The notes beneath the pieces are model-generated. The model had not been told where the DNA came from. It was given only the letters and a program-made list of their open reading frames with translations, and did no database searches. Of a stretch of DNA of 64,000 nt, positions 34,510-43,492 are shown piece after piece. Source of the stretch: Pseudoclavibacter chungangensis (GTDB lineage Bacteria; Actinomycetota; Actinomycetes; Actinomycetales; Microbacteriaceae); the NCBI RefSeq assembly GCF_013410545.1, contig NZ_JACCFV010000001.1:1-64000 (forward strand). Direction: 5' to 3'. Each line of letters begins with the position of its first letter. The stretch's first letter is position 1. The position numbers and the translations under genes are program-made.

Positions 34510-35985
34510 ATGCCATCGAACGAGTGTGACGAGCCTCGGGTGAGCGACGCCGCCGCCGACGGTGACGCGACGTCGGGTCGAACGGGATGGGCCGAGTTGC
34601 TCGATCGCGAGCACCTTCCCGCGGCGATCGTGCTCGCCGGCGGCGTCGCACTGTATGCCATCAGCACGTTCGTCACGGCCGCGCTGCTGCCCTCCGTCGT
34701 CGCCGAGATCGGTGGCGGTCACTACTTCGCGTGGGTCACGACGGTGTTCCTCATCGCGTCCGTGTTCGCCTCGATGCTCGTCACCCGGCTGCTCCGTCGC
34801 CTCGGTGCGGCCCGCGGATACCTCGTCGCATTCGGCCTTTTCGCCGCGGGCTCACTCCTCGCCGCCGCCTCGCCGACCATGGAGATGCTGCTCGTCGCAC
34901 GCGCCGCGCAGGGGCTCGGGGCCGGGTTGCTCGCGGGCCTCGGGTACGCGGTCATTCGGTCGGCGCTGCCGCCTCGTCTGTGGACGCGAGCCACCGGGCT
35001 CGTCTCGGCGATGTGGGCGCTCGGCACGCTCGTCGGCCCCGCCCTCGGCGGCCTCTTCGCACAACTCGGCCTCTGGCGGTGGGCGTTCGCACTGCTCGCC
35101 GTGACCGCGGTCGTGCTCGGCGTCGTCGCCCTGCGACGCCTGCCCGGCGAACGGACGGCGACCCCCGAGGCCGAACGCGACGGAGGGCGCCTGCCGGTCT
35201 GGTCACTCGTCACCCTCGTCGCCGCTGCGGCCGCGTTCAGCATCGCCTCGGTCGTGCCCGTCGGCCCCGTCACGCTCGCCGCGATCGCGGTCGGCGCCCT
35301 CCTCACCGTGCTGTTCGTCGTCGTCGACCGTCGCAGCCGCGACGCCGTGTTGCCGCGGCTCGCGTACCGTCGGGGCAATCCCCTCAAGTGGATCTACCTG
35401 ACCCTCGGCCTCATCAGTGGCGGCTCGATGCTCGAGATGTACCTTCCGCGCTTCGGTCAGGAGCTCGCGGGCCTGTCGCCGCTGCTCGCCGGGATCTTCG
35501 GCGCGAGCCTGTCGATCGGGTGGAGCGTCAGCCAGATCGTCAGCGCCGGCGTCGACGCGCCCGCCGCACGTCGACGGCTCATGGTGCTCGGTCCCGTCCT
35601 GCTCGCGGTCGCGCTCGCGATCTTCGCGGCCGTGCAGCGGGGCGATGCGGGCGTCGCGCTCGTGTGGTGCTGGACGGCACTGCTCGTCGCCGCGGGCACC
35701 GGCATCGGGATCGCCTTCCCGCACCTCAGCGTCGCTGCGCTCGCGAGCACATCGGACGAGGCCGAGGCGTCGAAGGCCGCTGCCGGTGTCGGCACGGCCG
35801 AACTCGTCTCCGGCGCGATCGCCTCCGCGCTCGTCGGCGTGTTCGTCGCGCTCGGCGGCAGCGAGCCCGCTGCCGCCGCGACGTCGATGTCCGTCGGCGT
35901 CGCCGTCCTCGGCGGACTCGGCGTGCTCACCGCGATCGCGACCGTGCGCGGTATCCGGACGCGGGGCACGGCCCCCGACGCGTGA
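34510..35985 (+). CDS. MFS efflux transporter under MerR-type control
   Basis: 491 aa from ATG 34510, the codon that coincides with the predicted transcription start of the MerR-type promoter. About 14 hydrophobic segments; motif A variant VTRLLRRLGAARGYL; motif C region GTLVGPALGGLFAQLGLWRW. Resembles MFS multidrug pumps of the DHA2 kind, but the first helix reads ALYAISTFVTAALLPSVVAEI. Induction by an effector of a distant MerR regulator (drug, dye, oxidant or metal) is the natural inference. Confidence 0.83.
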   Translation: MPSNECDEPRVSDAAADGDATSGRTGWAELLDREHLPAAIVLAGGVALYAISTFVTAALLPSVVAEIGGGHYFAWVTTVFLIASVFASMLVTRLLRRLGAARGYLVAFGLFAAGSLLAAASPTMEMLLVARAAQGLGAGLLAGLGYAVIRSALPPRLWTRATGLVSAMWALGTLVGPALGGLFAQLGLWRWAFALLAVTAVVLGVVALRRLPGERTATPEAERDGGRLPVWSLVTLVAAAAAFSIASVVPVGPVTLAAIAVGALLTVLFVVVDRRSRDAVLPRLAYRRGNPLKWIYLTLGLISGGSMLEMYLPRFGQELAGLSPLLAGIFGASLSIGWSVSQIVSAGVDAPAARRRLMVLGPVLLAVALAIFAAVQRGDAGVALVWCWTALLVAAGTGIGIAFPHLSVAALASTSDEAEASKAAAGVGTAELVSGAIASALVGVFVALGGSEPAAAATSMSVGVAVLGGLGVLTAIATVRGIRTRGTAPDA

Positions 35986-36166
35986 CGCGGACGGCGAGCC
36001 GGCGTCGTTGATTGCCCGATGGGTGAACGAATCCCGGCGAGCGCGAGGGGACAAGTCCCCACCCGCGGCACTCCGATCGACCGTGATCATTCTGTTACCG
36101 TTCAGGCTGCGCCGGGGGAGGAGACATGCGGTCTCCGGGGCGCCACCTGCATTCGGGGGAGCGCAG

Positions 36167-37819
36167 ATGAAACGAGTAGGACTGATCTTTGCGCCGGCGT
36201 TGTTGCTGGCGCTTTCGTTCGCGGGGGCACAGGGTGCCGCGGCCGCGCCGGCCGACCTCGAACCGTCGGGCGCCGGAGTGAACGCCGACCTCGGGACGAA
36301 GCGCGAGCTCGTCGTCGCGGTCGTCTCGTTCGCCGACAAGGCGAACCCGTCGACCGACGTGCACGAGTTCGACGCGGTCGCGACGAAGACGACCGAGTAC
36401 TGGAAGGCGGCGTACCCGGGGGCGATCTCGTCGTTCGAGTACGGCGGCGCCGTGACGTTCGACGCACCCGGGGCGTGCCGGAACTGGGACATGAACACGA
36501 TCAGTGACGCGGTCCTCGCGAAGTTCGCCCCCGCCGGTGACATCCACACGCACGTCGCGCTCGTCATGCCCGACGAATGCCTCGACGCACCCGGCGTCGC
36601 CCACTACGACGCCATCACGAGCACGCACACGACCCTCGCCGTGAAGGCGAAGGGCGGCAAGGGCGTCCAGATCTGGGCCCACGAGCTCGGCCACACCCTC
36701 GGCCTCGGTCACGCGAACTCGACGACGTGCGAGTCCGGCTGCGAGGTCAAGGAGTACGACAACAGCTGGAACGTCATGGGCATCGCCATCGGCGGGTTCG
36801 ACGAGGCGCCGGCACTGAGCGGCACCTACCTGCGGTGGGCCGGGACGATGCAGGCCGGCGACGAGGTCGTCGTGCCGAACGACGGCCAGGAGCACGCCGT
36901 CACGATCTCCGCCGCCGGGGCGCCGGGCAACGGGCCCCGATTCGTGACCCTCGTCGACGCGAAGACCGGCGCGACCTACGTCGTCGAGTACCGCGACGGG
37001 GGCGGGGCCGATACAGGTACGGCCTACGCGTCGTGGAACAACCCGTTCGGCGTTCGCGTCCTGCGCATGGAGACGAACGGCGAATCGACCGTGCTGGGCG
37101 AGAAGGCCGAGATCGACGGGAAGACCGAGACCGTGACGACCCGACAGGTCGGCGACACGTTCGAGACCGACTCCGGCGAACTGAGCGTCGAGGTGACCGA
37201 CATCGGCAACGGGAAGGCGACGGTCACCGTGCGCGCGGGCGAAGCCGGCGCGGCGGGCGACACGACATCGGCGGCCCGCCCCACCCTCGTCGTGACGCCC
37301 GCGAGCTGCGGGAACCAGGTCAACTCGGCGCAGTACACGGGTGATCGCGACGGCGTCGAGCTCTCCATCGGCGGGATCACGGTGCCGGCGACCGAACTGC
37401 CGGAGGGGAGCTTCGACATCGGCGCCTTTCTGACCGAGCGGGCCGCGACGACCGTCTACGGCGAGCACGACGTGACGCTGACGAGGAACGGTGCCGCGCT
37501 CGGGAACAGCGCCGTCTCCGTCGTCGACCCGGCGACGCTGTCCTGCCCCGAGGCACCGGGGCCCGACACGGGCGACCACGACCACGGCCACGGCGACCCC
37601 GCGACGCCACAGAGCGACGCGAACGGAACCGGCGGTGCGCCCGGTGTGAACCCGACGACCGCAGCCGCGAACCCGACGGGGACGAGCGACGCGGGCACGC
37701 TCGCCCAGACCGGTACCGACGCCACGCCGATCGCCCTCGTGACGGTGCTCGCCGCGATCGGTGCCGCGACCGGCGCCGCGCTGATCCTGCGGAAGCGGAC
37801 GCGCGCGCACGAGGAGTGA
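36167..37819 (+). CDS. Secreted zinc metalloprotease, LAxTG-anchored
   Basis: 550 aa from ATG 36167 (GGGGGAGCG upstream). Signal peptide 1-27; zincin domain with HELGHTLGLGH (about 172-182), the HExxHxxGxxH zinc motif of gametolysin/M6-like and related metzincin-type peptidases, and a downstream Met (NSWNVMG); then beta domains, a His/Asp-rich linker (DTGDHDHGHGDP), and LAQTG plus hydrophobic helix plus KRTRAHEE, a sortase-E-type anchor. It is probably a wall-attached protease. No clear immunity or activator partner. A strong hairpin terminator follows. Confidence 0.85.
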   Translation: MKRVGLIFAPALLLALSFAGAQGAAAAPADLEPSGAGVNADLGTKRELVVAVVSFADKANPSTDVHEFDAVATKTTEYWKAAYPGAISSFEYGGAVTFDAPGACRNWDMNTISDAVLAKFAPAGDIHTHVALVMPDECLDAPGVAHYDAITSTHTTLAVKAKGGKGVQIWAHELGHTLGLGHANSTTCESGCEVKEYDNSWNVMGIAIGGFDEAPALSGTYLRWAGTMQAGDEVVVPNDGQEHAVTISAAGAPGNGPRFVTLVDAKTGATYVVEYRDGGGADTGTAYASWNNPFGVRVLRMETNGESTVLGEKAEIDGKTETVTTRQVGDTFETDSGELSVEVTDIGNGKATVTVRAGEAGAAGDTTSAARPTLVVTPASCGNQVNSAQYTGDRDGVELSIGGITVPATELPEGSFDIGAFLTERAATTVYGEHDVTLTRNGAALGNSAVSVVDPATLSCPEAPGPDTGDHDHGHGDPATPQSDANGTGGAPGVNPTTAAANPTGTSDAGTLAQTGTDATPIALVTVLAAIGAATGAALILRKRTRAHEE

Positions 37820-37843
37820 CCGGCTCGTCCGCCATGGACGATC

Positions 37844-37895
37844 GCACGACGGGCGGTGGCCTCGGACACGTGTCCGGGGCCACCGCCCGTCGTGC
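37844..37895. terminator. Large hairpin terminator after the metalloprotease
   Basis: GCACGACGGGCGGTGGCC (37844-37861) pairs perfectly with 37878-37895, and the 16-base interior is itself nearly palindromic (CGGACACGTGTCCG), so the whole can form a long hairpin or cruciform. It starts 24 bases after the stop. Confidence 0.85.
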
Positions 37896-38169
37896 GACGC
37901 CACCGCTCAGGCGGCACGTGCCGCGCGAGTGGCCCGGGACGAGAGGCATCGTGCGCACCACGTTCGCGCTCGATGCGGACGCGTTCGGCAGTCTGCAGGC
38001 GGGCGTGGGCGTCTTCTTGCTCGCGACCACGAGGCTCAGCACCTCGGAGATCGGCGCCGCGCCGCAATTGAGCGGGGGCGAGCGCCCGGTTCACGCACAT
38101 TGCGCACGCATGATCTCCCGTAGGATCAAGAGTGCGTACTGGTGATCGAATGTGCGAACGGAGGACATC
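37896..38169. other. Gap before the toxin-antitoxin pair
   Basis: 274 bases with only weak open frames and no recognisable protein. The right end carries the promoter of the antitoxin gene (TAGGAT at 38121) and an inverted repeat. Confidence 0.4.
38111..38128. promoter_or_regulatory. Candidate autoregulatory operator of the RES module
   Basis: TGATC (38111-38115) and GATCA (38124-38128) form an inverted repeat with an 8-base centre, overlapping the -10-like TAGGAT (38121-38126). Antitoxins of this type commonly bind their own promoter, so this is a candidate site. Confidence 0.4.
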
Positions 38170-38805
38170 ATGACTTCCCTCGACGTCTCCGATGACGTCC
38201 TCATTGCGCTCGGGGCTCTCGTCGAGGCCTCTCGGCGGCATGGCCGCGGCGACGCATTCCTCGTCGGCGCACTCAAGGATCTCGAGACATCACTCGAGGA
38301 ACGATCGCCTCGCGGCGACGGCCTCAGTACCGAACAGGCAGCCTACCTGACCGATTCCGGCGCCTTCGCGTCGGACGAACTCGAGGCGACCGAGGCGAGT
38401 GTCCGCAGCGGCACCCTCGAACGAGCTGTCCGGGCGACGCGGTCCGCGACGATGCGTGACGCGTTCAGTGCGAGCGAGGTCGCCTCCCTGCTCGGCATCG
38501 ACGCCTCACGCGTGCGACACCGGCAGGCGAAGGGGCACCTGTTCGCCTTCCTCGCCGGTGGAAAGCGCTGGTACCCGAGGTGGCAGTTCGACGGATCCCC
38601 CACGTGGACGGTGCTGCCGTCGCTCGCGGCCCTGGTCGAGGCGCTGCCGGAGGACCTGCATCCCGCGACGATCGGGGGATTCATGACGTCCCCGCAGCGT
38701 GGCCTCCGGATCGACGGGGCGAACGTGTCGCCGGTCGTGTGGCTTCGCTCGGGCGGTGACGTCGACGAGGTGCTGCGCCTTCTCGAGGGCTACCTCGCAT
38801 CGTGA
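38170..38805 (+). CDS. Antitoxin of a RES-type toxin-antitoxin pair (putative)
   Basis: 211 aa from ATG 38170 with GGAGGA 4 bases upstream. A helix-turn-helix-like segment lies at about 98-130 (FSASEVASLLGIDASRVRHRQAKGHLFAF), followed by a C-terminal domain ending DVDEVLRLLEGYLAS that resembles the MbcA/ParS-type antitoxin domain (PALAALVEALP... and WLRSGG). It overlaps the RES gene by four bases (GTGA), the arrangement expected for an antitoxin upstream of its toxin. It would neutralise the toxin by binding and repress the operon. Family assignment rests on context and weak motif similarity. Confidence 0.7.
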   Translation: MTSLDVSDDVLIALGALVEASRRHGRGDAFLVGALKDLETSLEERSPRGDGLSTEQAAYLTDSGAFASDELEATEASVRSGTLERAVRATRSATMRDAFSASEVASLLGIDASRVRHRQAKGHLFAFLAGGKRWYPRWQFDGSPTWTVLPSLAALVEALPEDLHPATIGGFMTSPQRGLRIDGANVSPVVWLRSGGDVDEVLRLLEGYLAS

Positions 38806-39431
38806 AGGTGCACGCCGTTCCGCCTGCGACCTTCGACGTGCGGGGCCGAGATGACGTGCGCCCGTTCCGCGATCCGGTCTGGCGCGTCTTCCGGACCGCC
38901 GGGCGGCACCCGGTTCGCTGGAACGAGTTGCGCCGTTTCGGCCCCCTACCAGGCATGCGCTTCGACCCGCATCCGCCTCCGGCGCGGCTGCATCGGGACA
39001 TCGGCGTGCTGTATGCGGCGACACGACCGGTTACCGCGCTCGCGGAGGTGTTCGAGTCGACTCGCGTCATCGATCGCCGTGCGGGCGGCGCCACGATCGC
39101 CTCGTGGACACCGACGCGAACCCTCGAACTGCTCGATCTCACCTCGAACTGGCCGGTGCGAAACGGGGCGGCCGCGTCGTTGCAGATGATGGACGAGAAG
39201 TCGGTGACGCAGGCATGGGCACAGCGCATCTTCGAGCAACTCGGGCATTCGGTCGACGGCCTGCACCACCTGTCCTCGGTGACGAACGAGCCGGTCGTGA
39301 CGCTCTTCCCGCGGGTCGAGGCGGTGCATGCGTTCCCGGTGCGCCCCGACTTCGTGACGATGCTCGACGCACCGGCGGCGGACGTGCTCGTCGCCCAGGC
39401 CGTCGCCCGTCTCGGCTATGGCGTCGTGTGA
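38802..39431 (+). CDS. RES domain toxin (NAD+-degrading type)
   Basis: 209 aa from GTG 38802. The RES domain is recognised by a conserved Arg (RFDPHPPPARLHRDIG), Glu (ATRPVTALAEVFEST) and Ser (LDLTSNWP) layout plus the C-terminal VTLFPRVEAVHAFPV strand. Characterised RES toxins such as MbcT and Res degrade NAD+ in the cytoplasm (phosphorolysis or hydrolysis). Translationally coupled to the antitoxin. The module lies in the accessory part of the window near an IS30 element and gene remnants, consistent with mobility. Confidence 0.8.
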   Translation: MKVHAVPPATFDVRGRDDVRPFRDPVWRVFRTAGRHPVRWNELRRFGPLPGMRFDPHPPPARLHRDIGVLYAATRPVTALAEVFESTRVIDRRAGGATIASWTPTRTLELLDLTSNWPVRNGAAASLQMMDEKSVTQAWAQRIFEQLGHSVDGLHHLSSVTNEPVVTLFPRVEAVHAFPVRPDFVTMLDAPAADVLVAQAVARLGYGVV

Positions 39432-39549
39432 AGCGAGCCCGACTGGGGTTGAGAGTCTGCGACCGGGGCATGGTGTGCCGCTCGGGCATTCGACGCACGC
39501 GCGGGTGAGCTCGTCACGACACGTGGTCCGGCCGCTGGCCGGGCGGCTG

Positions 39550-39805
39550 CGTCGTCCTCGCGAGCCCAGGCGATCGCGATCAGTCGGCCGAGAAGGTCGA
39601 GGTCGATGTCCTCGAGCTTCCTGACGTACACGCGGCCCGCGCCCTCCGTGTAGGTGCCGCGGGACGGCAGGAGCGCCGCCCGCCGGGAGGTCCTTGAGCC
39701 CGTGGAGGGACAACTGCGCCTTGCACGGCGCTTCGCGGGCGTCGCGGACTCGAGGAACGCCTGCACGTCCTGCTCGGTCGGCCGGGTCGTGATCTCGCTG
39801 CCCAT
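39550..39805 (-). pseudogene. Truncated and frameshifted DUF1801 gene
   Basis: ATG 39805 opens MGSEITTRPTEQDVQAFLES with ATPAKRRA, the usual DUF1801 N-terminus. After a frameshift the next frame gives QLSLHGLKDLPAG, and the original frame resumes with GRVYVRKLEDIDLDLLGRLI, the conserved DUF1801 end. The central 50-60 residues are missing. Between this remnant and the RES gene, and from here to the IS30 end at 40073, I see no coding sequence. Confidence 0.6.
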
Positions 39806-40072
39806 GGGCACATCCTGGGGACTCCACCTGCTGGCGAAGACGGGAGGCGATCTGGAGGTGCTCAGCATCAACGGGAGCGGGGAGGTCAGCGCTCCCGTCG
39901 GCATGGCGCACGGCACGGCGATGACGACTCTCGGCTGTGCGACATGTTCCGTGCCGATCACATCTCGTCCGAATCGGGACGTGAGGTCTGAATGAGAGTG
40001 CGCGAGGCCAGTTCGAGGCCAATGCGCATTCGAGTTCCGTGTGCACGAGTAGGATTCACCGGACAGGCTCCT

Positions 40073-41180
40073 GGGTGGTGTCATAGCGTCGAAGCAACAC
40101 TCCTGTTCGGCGGGGGTCTGATCGATGGAGTGTGTGGATGTCGCGGGTGGGGTTGTCGTTCAGTGACAGGTCGGAGATCTCCACGGCGTCGAAGGCGGGT
40201 TGGGGTGTGCGGAAGATTGCCCGTCACCTGGGGCGTTGCCCGTCAGTGGTCTCCAGGGAGCTGCGTCGGAACGCGACGAAGACCCGCGGCTACCAGGCCG
40301 TGACCGCAGACGTGGCCGCGCAGCGTCGCCGGGCCCGTCCGCAGCAGCGGAAGGTCGCGGCGGATCCGGTGCTGCAGGCGCGGGTGAATGCTGACCTAGC
40401 CGCATCGTGGACGCCGAACGAGATCGCGGGCCGCTTGCGCCTGGAGGCAACAGACCCGACTGTTGGCCGTATGGCGAACTCTCCTGATGCGCAGGGCCGC
40501 ACCGTCTCTGGTGAAGCGATCTACCAGTACATCTACGCGATCCCGCGCGGGGAACTGGCCCGGCGCGGGATCTTTCTGCAGTCCAAGCGCACCAAGCGCA
40601 GGCCCCGCACTACGGGCCGGTCCCGGGGCGGGCCGATCATCGGGATGGTCCCGCTCTCAGAACGGGGCGAGGACGCCGCCGAGCGCCGGGTGCCAGGCCA
40701 CTGGGAGGGGGACCTGATCATCGGGAAGAACGGTGCCTCCTGCGCGGCGACACTGGTGGAGCGGATGAGTGGTTTCACCGGGCTGCTGGCTCTGCCCTCC
40801 AAGCACGCCGAGGGCACCGCGGACGCGGTCATCGAGTATTTCAACGAGCTGCCCCAGATGATGAAGGCGTCACTCGCGTGGGACCAGGGCAGCGAGATGG
40901 CCCACCACGCGAAGGTCACCTTGGCCACGAACATGCCGGTCTACTTCGCCGACCCCCACTCGCCCTGGCAGCGACCCAGCAACGAGAACACCAACCGGCT
41001 CTACCGCGAGTACCTGCCCAAAGGCACGGCGATACCCGACCACCAGCCCTACCTGACCACGATCGCCGAGGAGATCAACAACCGGCCCCGCCGCCGGCTC
41101 GGCTTCCTGACACCGACCGAAGCATTCGCTCGACTACTGGCCGGCGAGCCCCATGTTGCTTCCACGCCTTGACATCGCCC
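40073..41180 (+). mobile_element. IS30-family insertion sequence, about 1.1 kb
   Basis: Terminal inverted repeats at 40073-40100 and 41153-41180 match at 22 of 28 positions (inner ends read GTGTTGCTTC and ATGTTGCTTC on opposite strands). They flank a single full-length transposase gene, giving the standard IS30 layout and size. The right repeat overlaps the last transposase codons. I could not identify a convincing 2-3 bp target duplication. It is inserted next to the DUF4839 gene and beyond a DUF1801 remnant. Confidence 0.85.
40138..41172 (+). CDS. IS30 family transposase
   Basis: 344 aa from ATG 40138 (GGAG at 40127). The N-terminal helix-turn-helix region (WGVRKIARHLGRCPSVVSRELRRN) is typical of IS30. 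The DDE core has GHWEGDLIIGKNG (first Asp), LAWDQGSEMAHH (second Asp) and SNENTNRLYREYLPKG (Glu), then the end RPRRRLGFLTPTEAFARLL. Full length with no lesion, so the element may be active. It nicks and joins at the terminal repeats. Confidence 0.93.
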   Translation: MSRVGLSFSDRSEISTASKAGWGVRKIARHLGRCPSVVSRELRRNATKTRGYQAVTADVAAQRRRARPQQRKVAADPVLQARVNADLAASWTPNEIAGRLRLEATDPTVGRMANSPDAQGRTVSGEAIYQYIYAIPRGELARRGIFLQSKRTKRRPRTTGRSRGGPIIGMVPLSERGEDAAERRVPGHWEGDLIIGKNGASCAATLVERMSGFTGLLALPSKHAEGTADAVIEYFNELPQMMKASLAWDQGSEMAHHAKVTLATNMPVYFADPHSPWQRPSNENTNRLYREYLPKGTAIPDHQPYLTTIAEEINNRPRRRLGFLTPTEAFARLLAGEPHVASTP

Positions 41181-41198
41181 TGCAGGTCCGAACGGAAG

Positions 41199-41945
41199 GT
41201 GCTGAGTATTTCACAAGAGAACATCGAGTTCGAGCGCATGACGGTGCGAGTGCTCCGAGGAACCGAGCGTCGAGCGGTCTCGAAGTGGGAACGACAAGGC
41301 TGGCGCATCGTGTCGCATCACCAGGGGCGACTGCAAACCGAGATCACGTTCCAGCGTCCCAAGAAGAAGATGAACGTACGCGTCATCGCTCTCATTGCCG
41401 GGGTGGCCGCAGTTCTGCTCGTGCCGGTGATCGTCTTCGGGACCCTCAACGAGGACCGCAGCGGGGAAGCCGGTGAGGCCACGTCGACCCCCTCGCGCAC
41501 GGACTCGGCTCAGGCTGGTGAGCTTGAGCCGACGAAAAGTGCGGACATCGCGGTGGATGAGGTCGTCACGGTGGAGAACAATGCGGAGTTCGCCGCGCTG
41601 CTCGATGTCGCGGATACGTGCGATTCATCTGTGGCGGTCTTCGCGGAGAAGTACCGAGGGCGTTCCGTGGAATTCGATGGGCACATCGGGGCACTCGCTC
41701 CTCATGGCAGCGCTACGACGCGATACGACATACTAGTGGGCCCGGGCGACTTCGACGAGAACTCGGTCAGAGGGCCAACGTTCCAACTTCGTGACGTGAA
41801 TACGACGAGTGATCTGCACGTTACGGGAGACGTGCCGGACTCGATAGGTCCAGGCAGCAATGTGCATCTGGTTGCACAGGTCGATCGATACGAGGCCGGA
41901 AGCTGCCTGCTCCTGCTCGAGCCCGTGCAGATGTCCTTCAGATGA
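41199..41945 (+). CDS. DUF4839 domain-containing membrane protein
   Basis: 248 aa if GTG 41199 is used; ATG 41238 is the alternative, but the residues before it (SISQENIEFERM) look like the normal family N-terminus. A soluble segment with RGTERRAVSKWERQGWRIVS precedes one membrane helix (about 66-87, VIALIAGVAAVLLVPVIVFG) and an external domain with VTVENNAEFAALL, CDSSVAVFAEKYRGRSVEFDG and the end CLLLLEPV, matching DUF4839. Function unknown. The start lies only 18 bases after the IS30 end, so the native promoter is gone and expression may depend on the IS. Confidence 0.75.
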   Translation: MLSISQENIEFERMTVRVLRGTERRAVSKWERQGWRIVSHHQGRLQTEITFQRPKKKMNVRVIALIAGVAAVLLVPVIVFGTLNEDRSGEAGEATSTPSRTDSAQAGELEPTKSADIAVDEVVTVENNAEFAALLDVADTCDSSVAVFAEKYRGRSVEFDGHIGALAPHGSATTRYDILVGPGDFDENSVRGPTFQLRDVNTTSDLHVTGDVPDSIGPGSNVHLVAQVDRYEAGSCLLLLEPVQMSFR

Positions 41946-41958
41946 GGTCGCATGGGGG

Positions 41959-42501
41959 CTACTCGCCGACCTGGCCGTCGATGGCCTCGCGCAGCAGATC
42001 GGCGTGGCCGTTGTGGCGGGCATACTCCTCGATCATGTGCGTGACGATCCAGCGGAGATTCGGTGTGCGGCCGTCCGACCAGGACGTCGCCGCTCGGTGA
42101 CCGAGCCCGCCCGCCACGAATGCGTCGCGTGCGGCCCGGCGGGAACGCTCGACGGCCTGCTGCCACCGGGACACGAGGTCGGCAGGCTCGTCGACGAGCG
42201 CGGACTCCCACTCCCAGTCCGGCGTCGCGGTCCAGTCGACCGATGCCCACGGCTCGCGCGGCGGCGCAGCGAGGAGGAAACGTTCGAACCAATCGTCCTC
42301 GACGAGGGTGAGGTGCTTGACGAGGCCCCCGAGCGTCATCGACGAGGGCGGGAGCGTGTGCGCGAACTGCTCTCGGTCGAGCCCCGAGACCTTCCATGCG
42401 AGCGTCGCCCGATGGAATTCGAGGAACCCGACGAGTGTCGCCCATTCGTCGCCGTCCACCGGCGGCTCCGGGCGGCCCTGCTCGTCGAACACCACGTCCA
42501 T
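41959..42501 (-). CDS. DinB/DUF664 family protein
   Basis: 180 aa. A four-helix DinB-like protein with the conserved first-helix segment WATLVGFLEFHRATLAWKVSG, TLGGLVKHLTLVEDDWF (metal-ligand His) and IVTHMIEEYARHNGHADLLREAIDG (second His pair). Family members bind Ni/Zn; some are bacillithiol- or mycothiol-dependent transferases. TAGCGT lies exactly 6 bases before the ATG, indicating leaderless mRNA. It converges on the DUF4839 gene. Confidence 0.87.
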   Translation of the reverse strand: MDVVFDEQGRPEPPVDGDEWATLVGFLEFHRATLAWKVSGLDREQFAHTLPPSSMTLGGLVKHLTLVEDDWFERFLLAAPPREPWASVDWTATPDWEWESALVDEPADLVSRWQQAVERSRRAARDAFVAGGLGHRAATSWSDGRTPNLRWIVTHMIEEYARHNGHADLLREAIDGQVGE

Positions 42502-42568
42502 GCGGGGACGCTAGCACCGACGAGTTGGGGGTACCGCTGGGCGAGCCGGCCATCGAGGCGCCCGCGAC

Positions 42569-43401
42569 CTACGGGCGCGTGTGCGTGCGTGCGAAGCCGC
42601 CCTCCGAGTCGATGACCTGTCCCGTGATCCACGACGCCTCGTCGGTCGTGAGCCACGCGATCAGCCGTGTGGGGTCATCGGGGCGCCCGACACGTCCGCG
42701 CGGGAAATGCTGGGCGACCGACCGCCAGAGTTCGGGGCTGCCGTAGCCCGTGTCGACGGGCCCGGGGTTGACCGTGTTCACGCGGATGCCCTCATCGGCC
42801 AACTCGTCCGTCCGCGAGCGTGAGCGTGATGCCAGCGATCGCCGCCTTCGAGGTCGCGTAGGCGACCTCGTCCGGCATCGGCCCCAGCCCCTGGCCCGAC
42901 GTGAGCAACACGATCGACCCCTGCCCCTCCGGACGGTGCTGCCGCGCGAAGGCCTGCACCAGCAGGATCGAGGCGCGCGTTCACGGCCCAGTGCGCGTCG
43001 AGATCCGCTGCCGAGATGTCGCGCAATCGCCCGTCGCCACCGGAGCGGGCCTGGTTGCACACGAGCGCGTCGATCCCGCCGAACTCGGCCACAGCGGCGT
43101 CCACGACACGTGCGGGAACCGTCGGATCGGCCAGGTCGCCGGCCGCGTCGGCGAGCCGCGCGTCCGAGACGAGGTGCGAGCGGACACCGTCGAGCACCGC
43201 GCCGAGGTCGTCACCGCCCCACGGTTGTTCGGCGTCGTGCGGTGCGTGGTGATGACAGAAGACGCTCGCACCGTAGGCGGCGGGCCGACACGCGGTCGCG
43301 TAGCCGATGCCCGCTCGTCTGCTGACTCCCGTGACGAGGACGCGCCGCCCGCGGAGCGGTAGGGGATCGCGTGCGAGTTCGTCCGGGTGTTCGACGTTCA
43401 T
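42569..43401 (-). pseudogene. Frameshifted SDR family oxidoreductase
   Basis: Starts at ATG 43401 (MNVEHPDELARDPLPLRGRR, then VLVTGVSRRAGIGYATA, the Rossmann motif), continues to HWAVNAR, loses one base near 42980, and goes on in a second frame with QGSIVLLTSGQGLGPMPDEV and AYATSKAAIAG (catalytic Tyr/Lys). A GGAC duplication near 42806-42814 (four extra bases) shifts to a third frame: DELADEGIRVNTVNPGPVDTG to the stop at 42569. Without the two lesions it would be a complete SDR of about 275 aa. Confidence 0.8.
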
Positions 43402-43492
43402 GCGCTCGGCCTCCTGGGATGGCGCAGGCGCGAGATCGACCGGCTGCCGACCGGCTCCGAACTCGTTCGTGCCAACGAACGGATTCTCTGCA

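Noticed and set aside
37926..38145. Small ORF between the metalloprotease terminator and the antitoxin
   Set aside because: Short open frames in several phases, no ribosome site and no recognisable motif.
40063..40076. Target-site duplication of the IS30 element
   Set aside because: Flanks (…CTCCT on the left, TGCAGG on the right) share no clear 2-3 bp repeat at one consistent boundary, so none is claimed.
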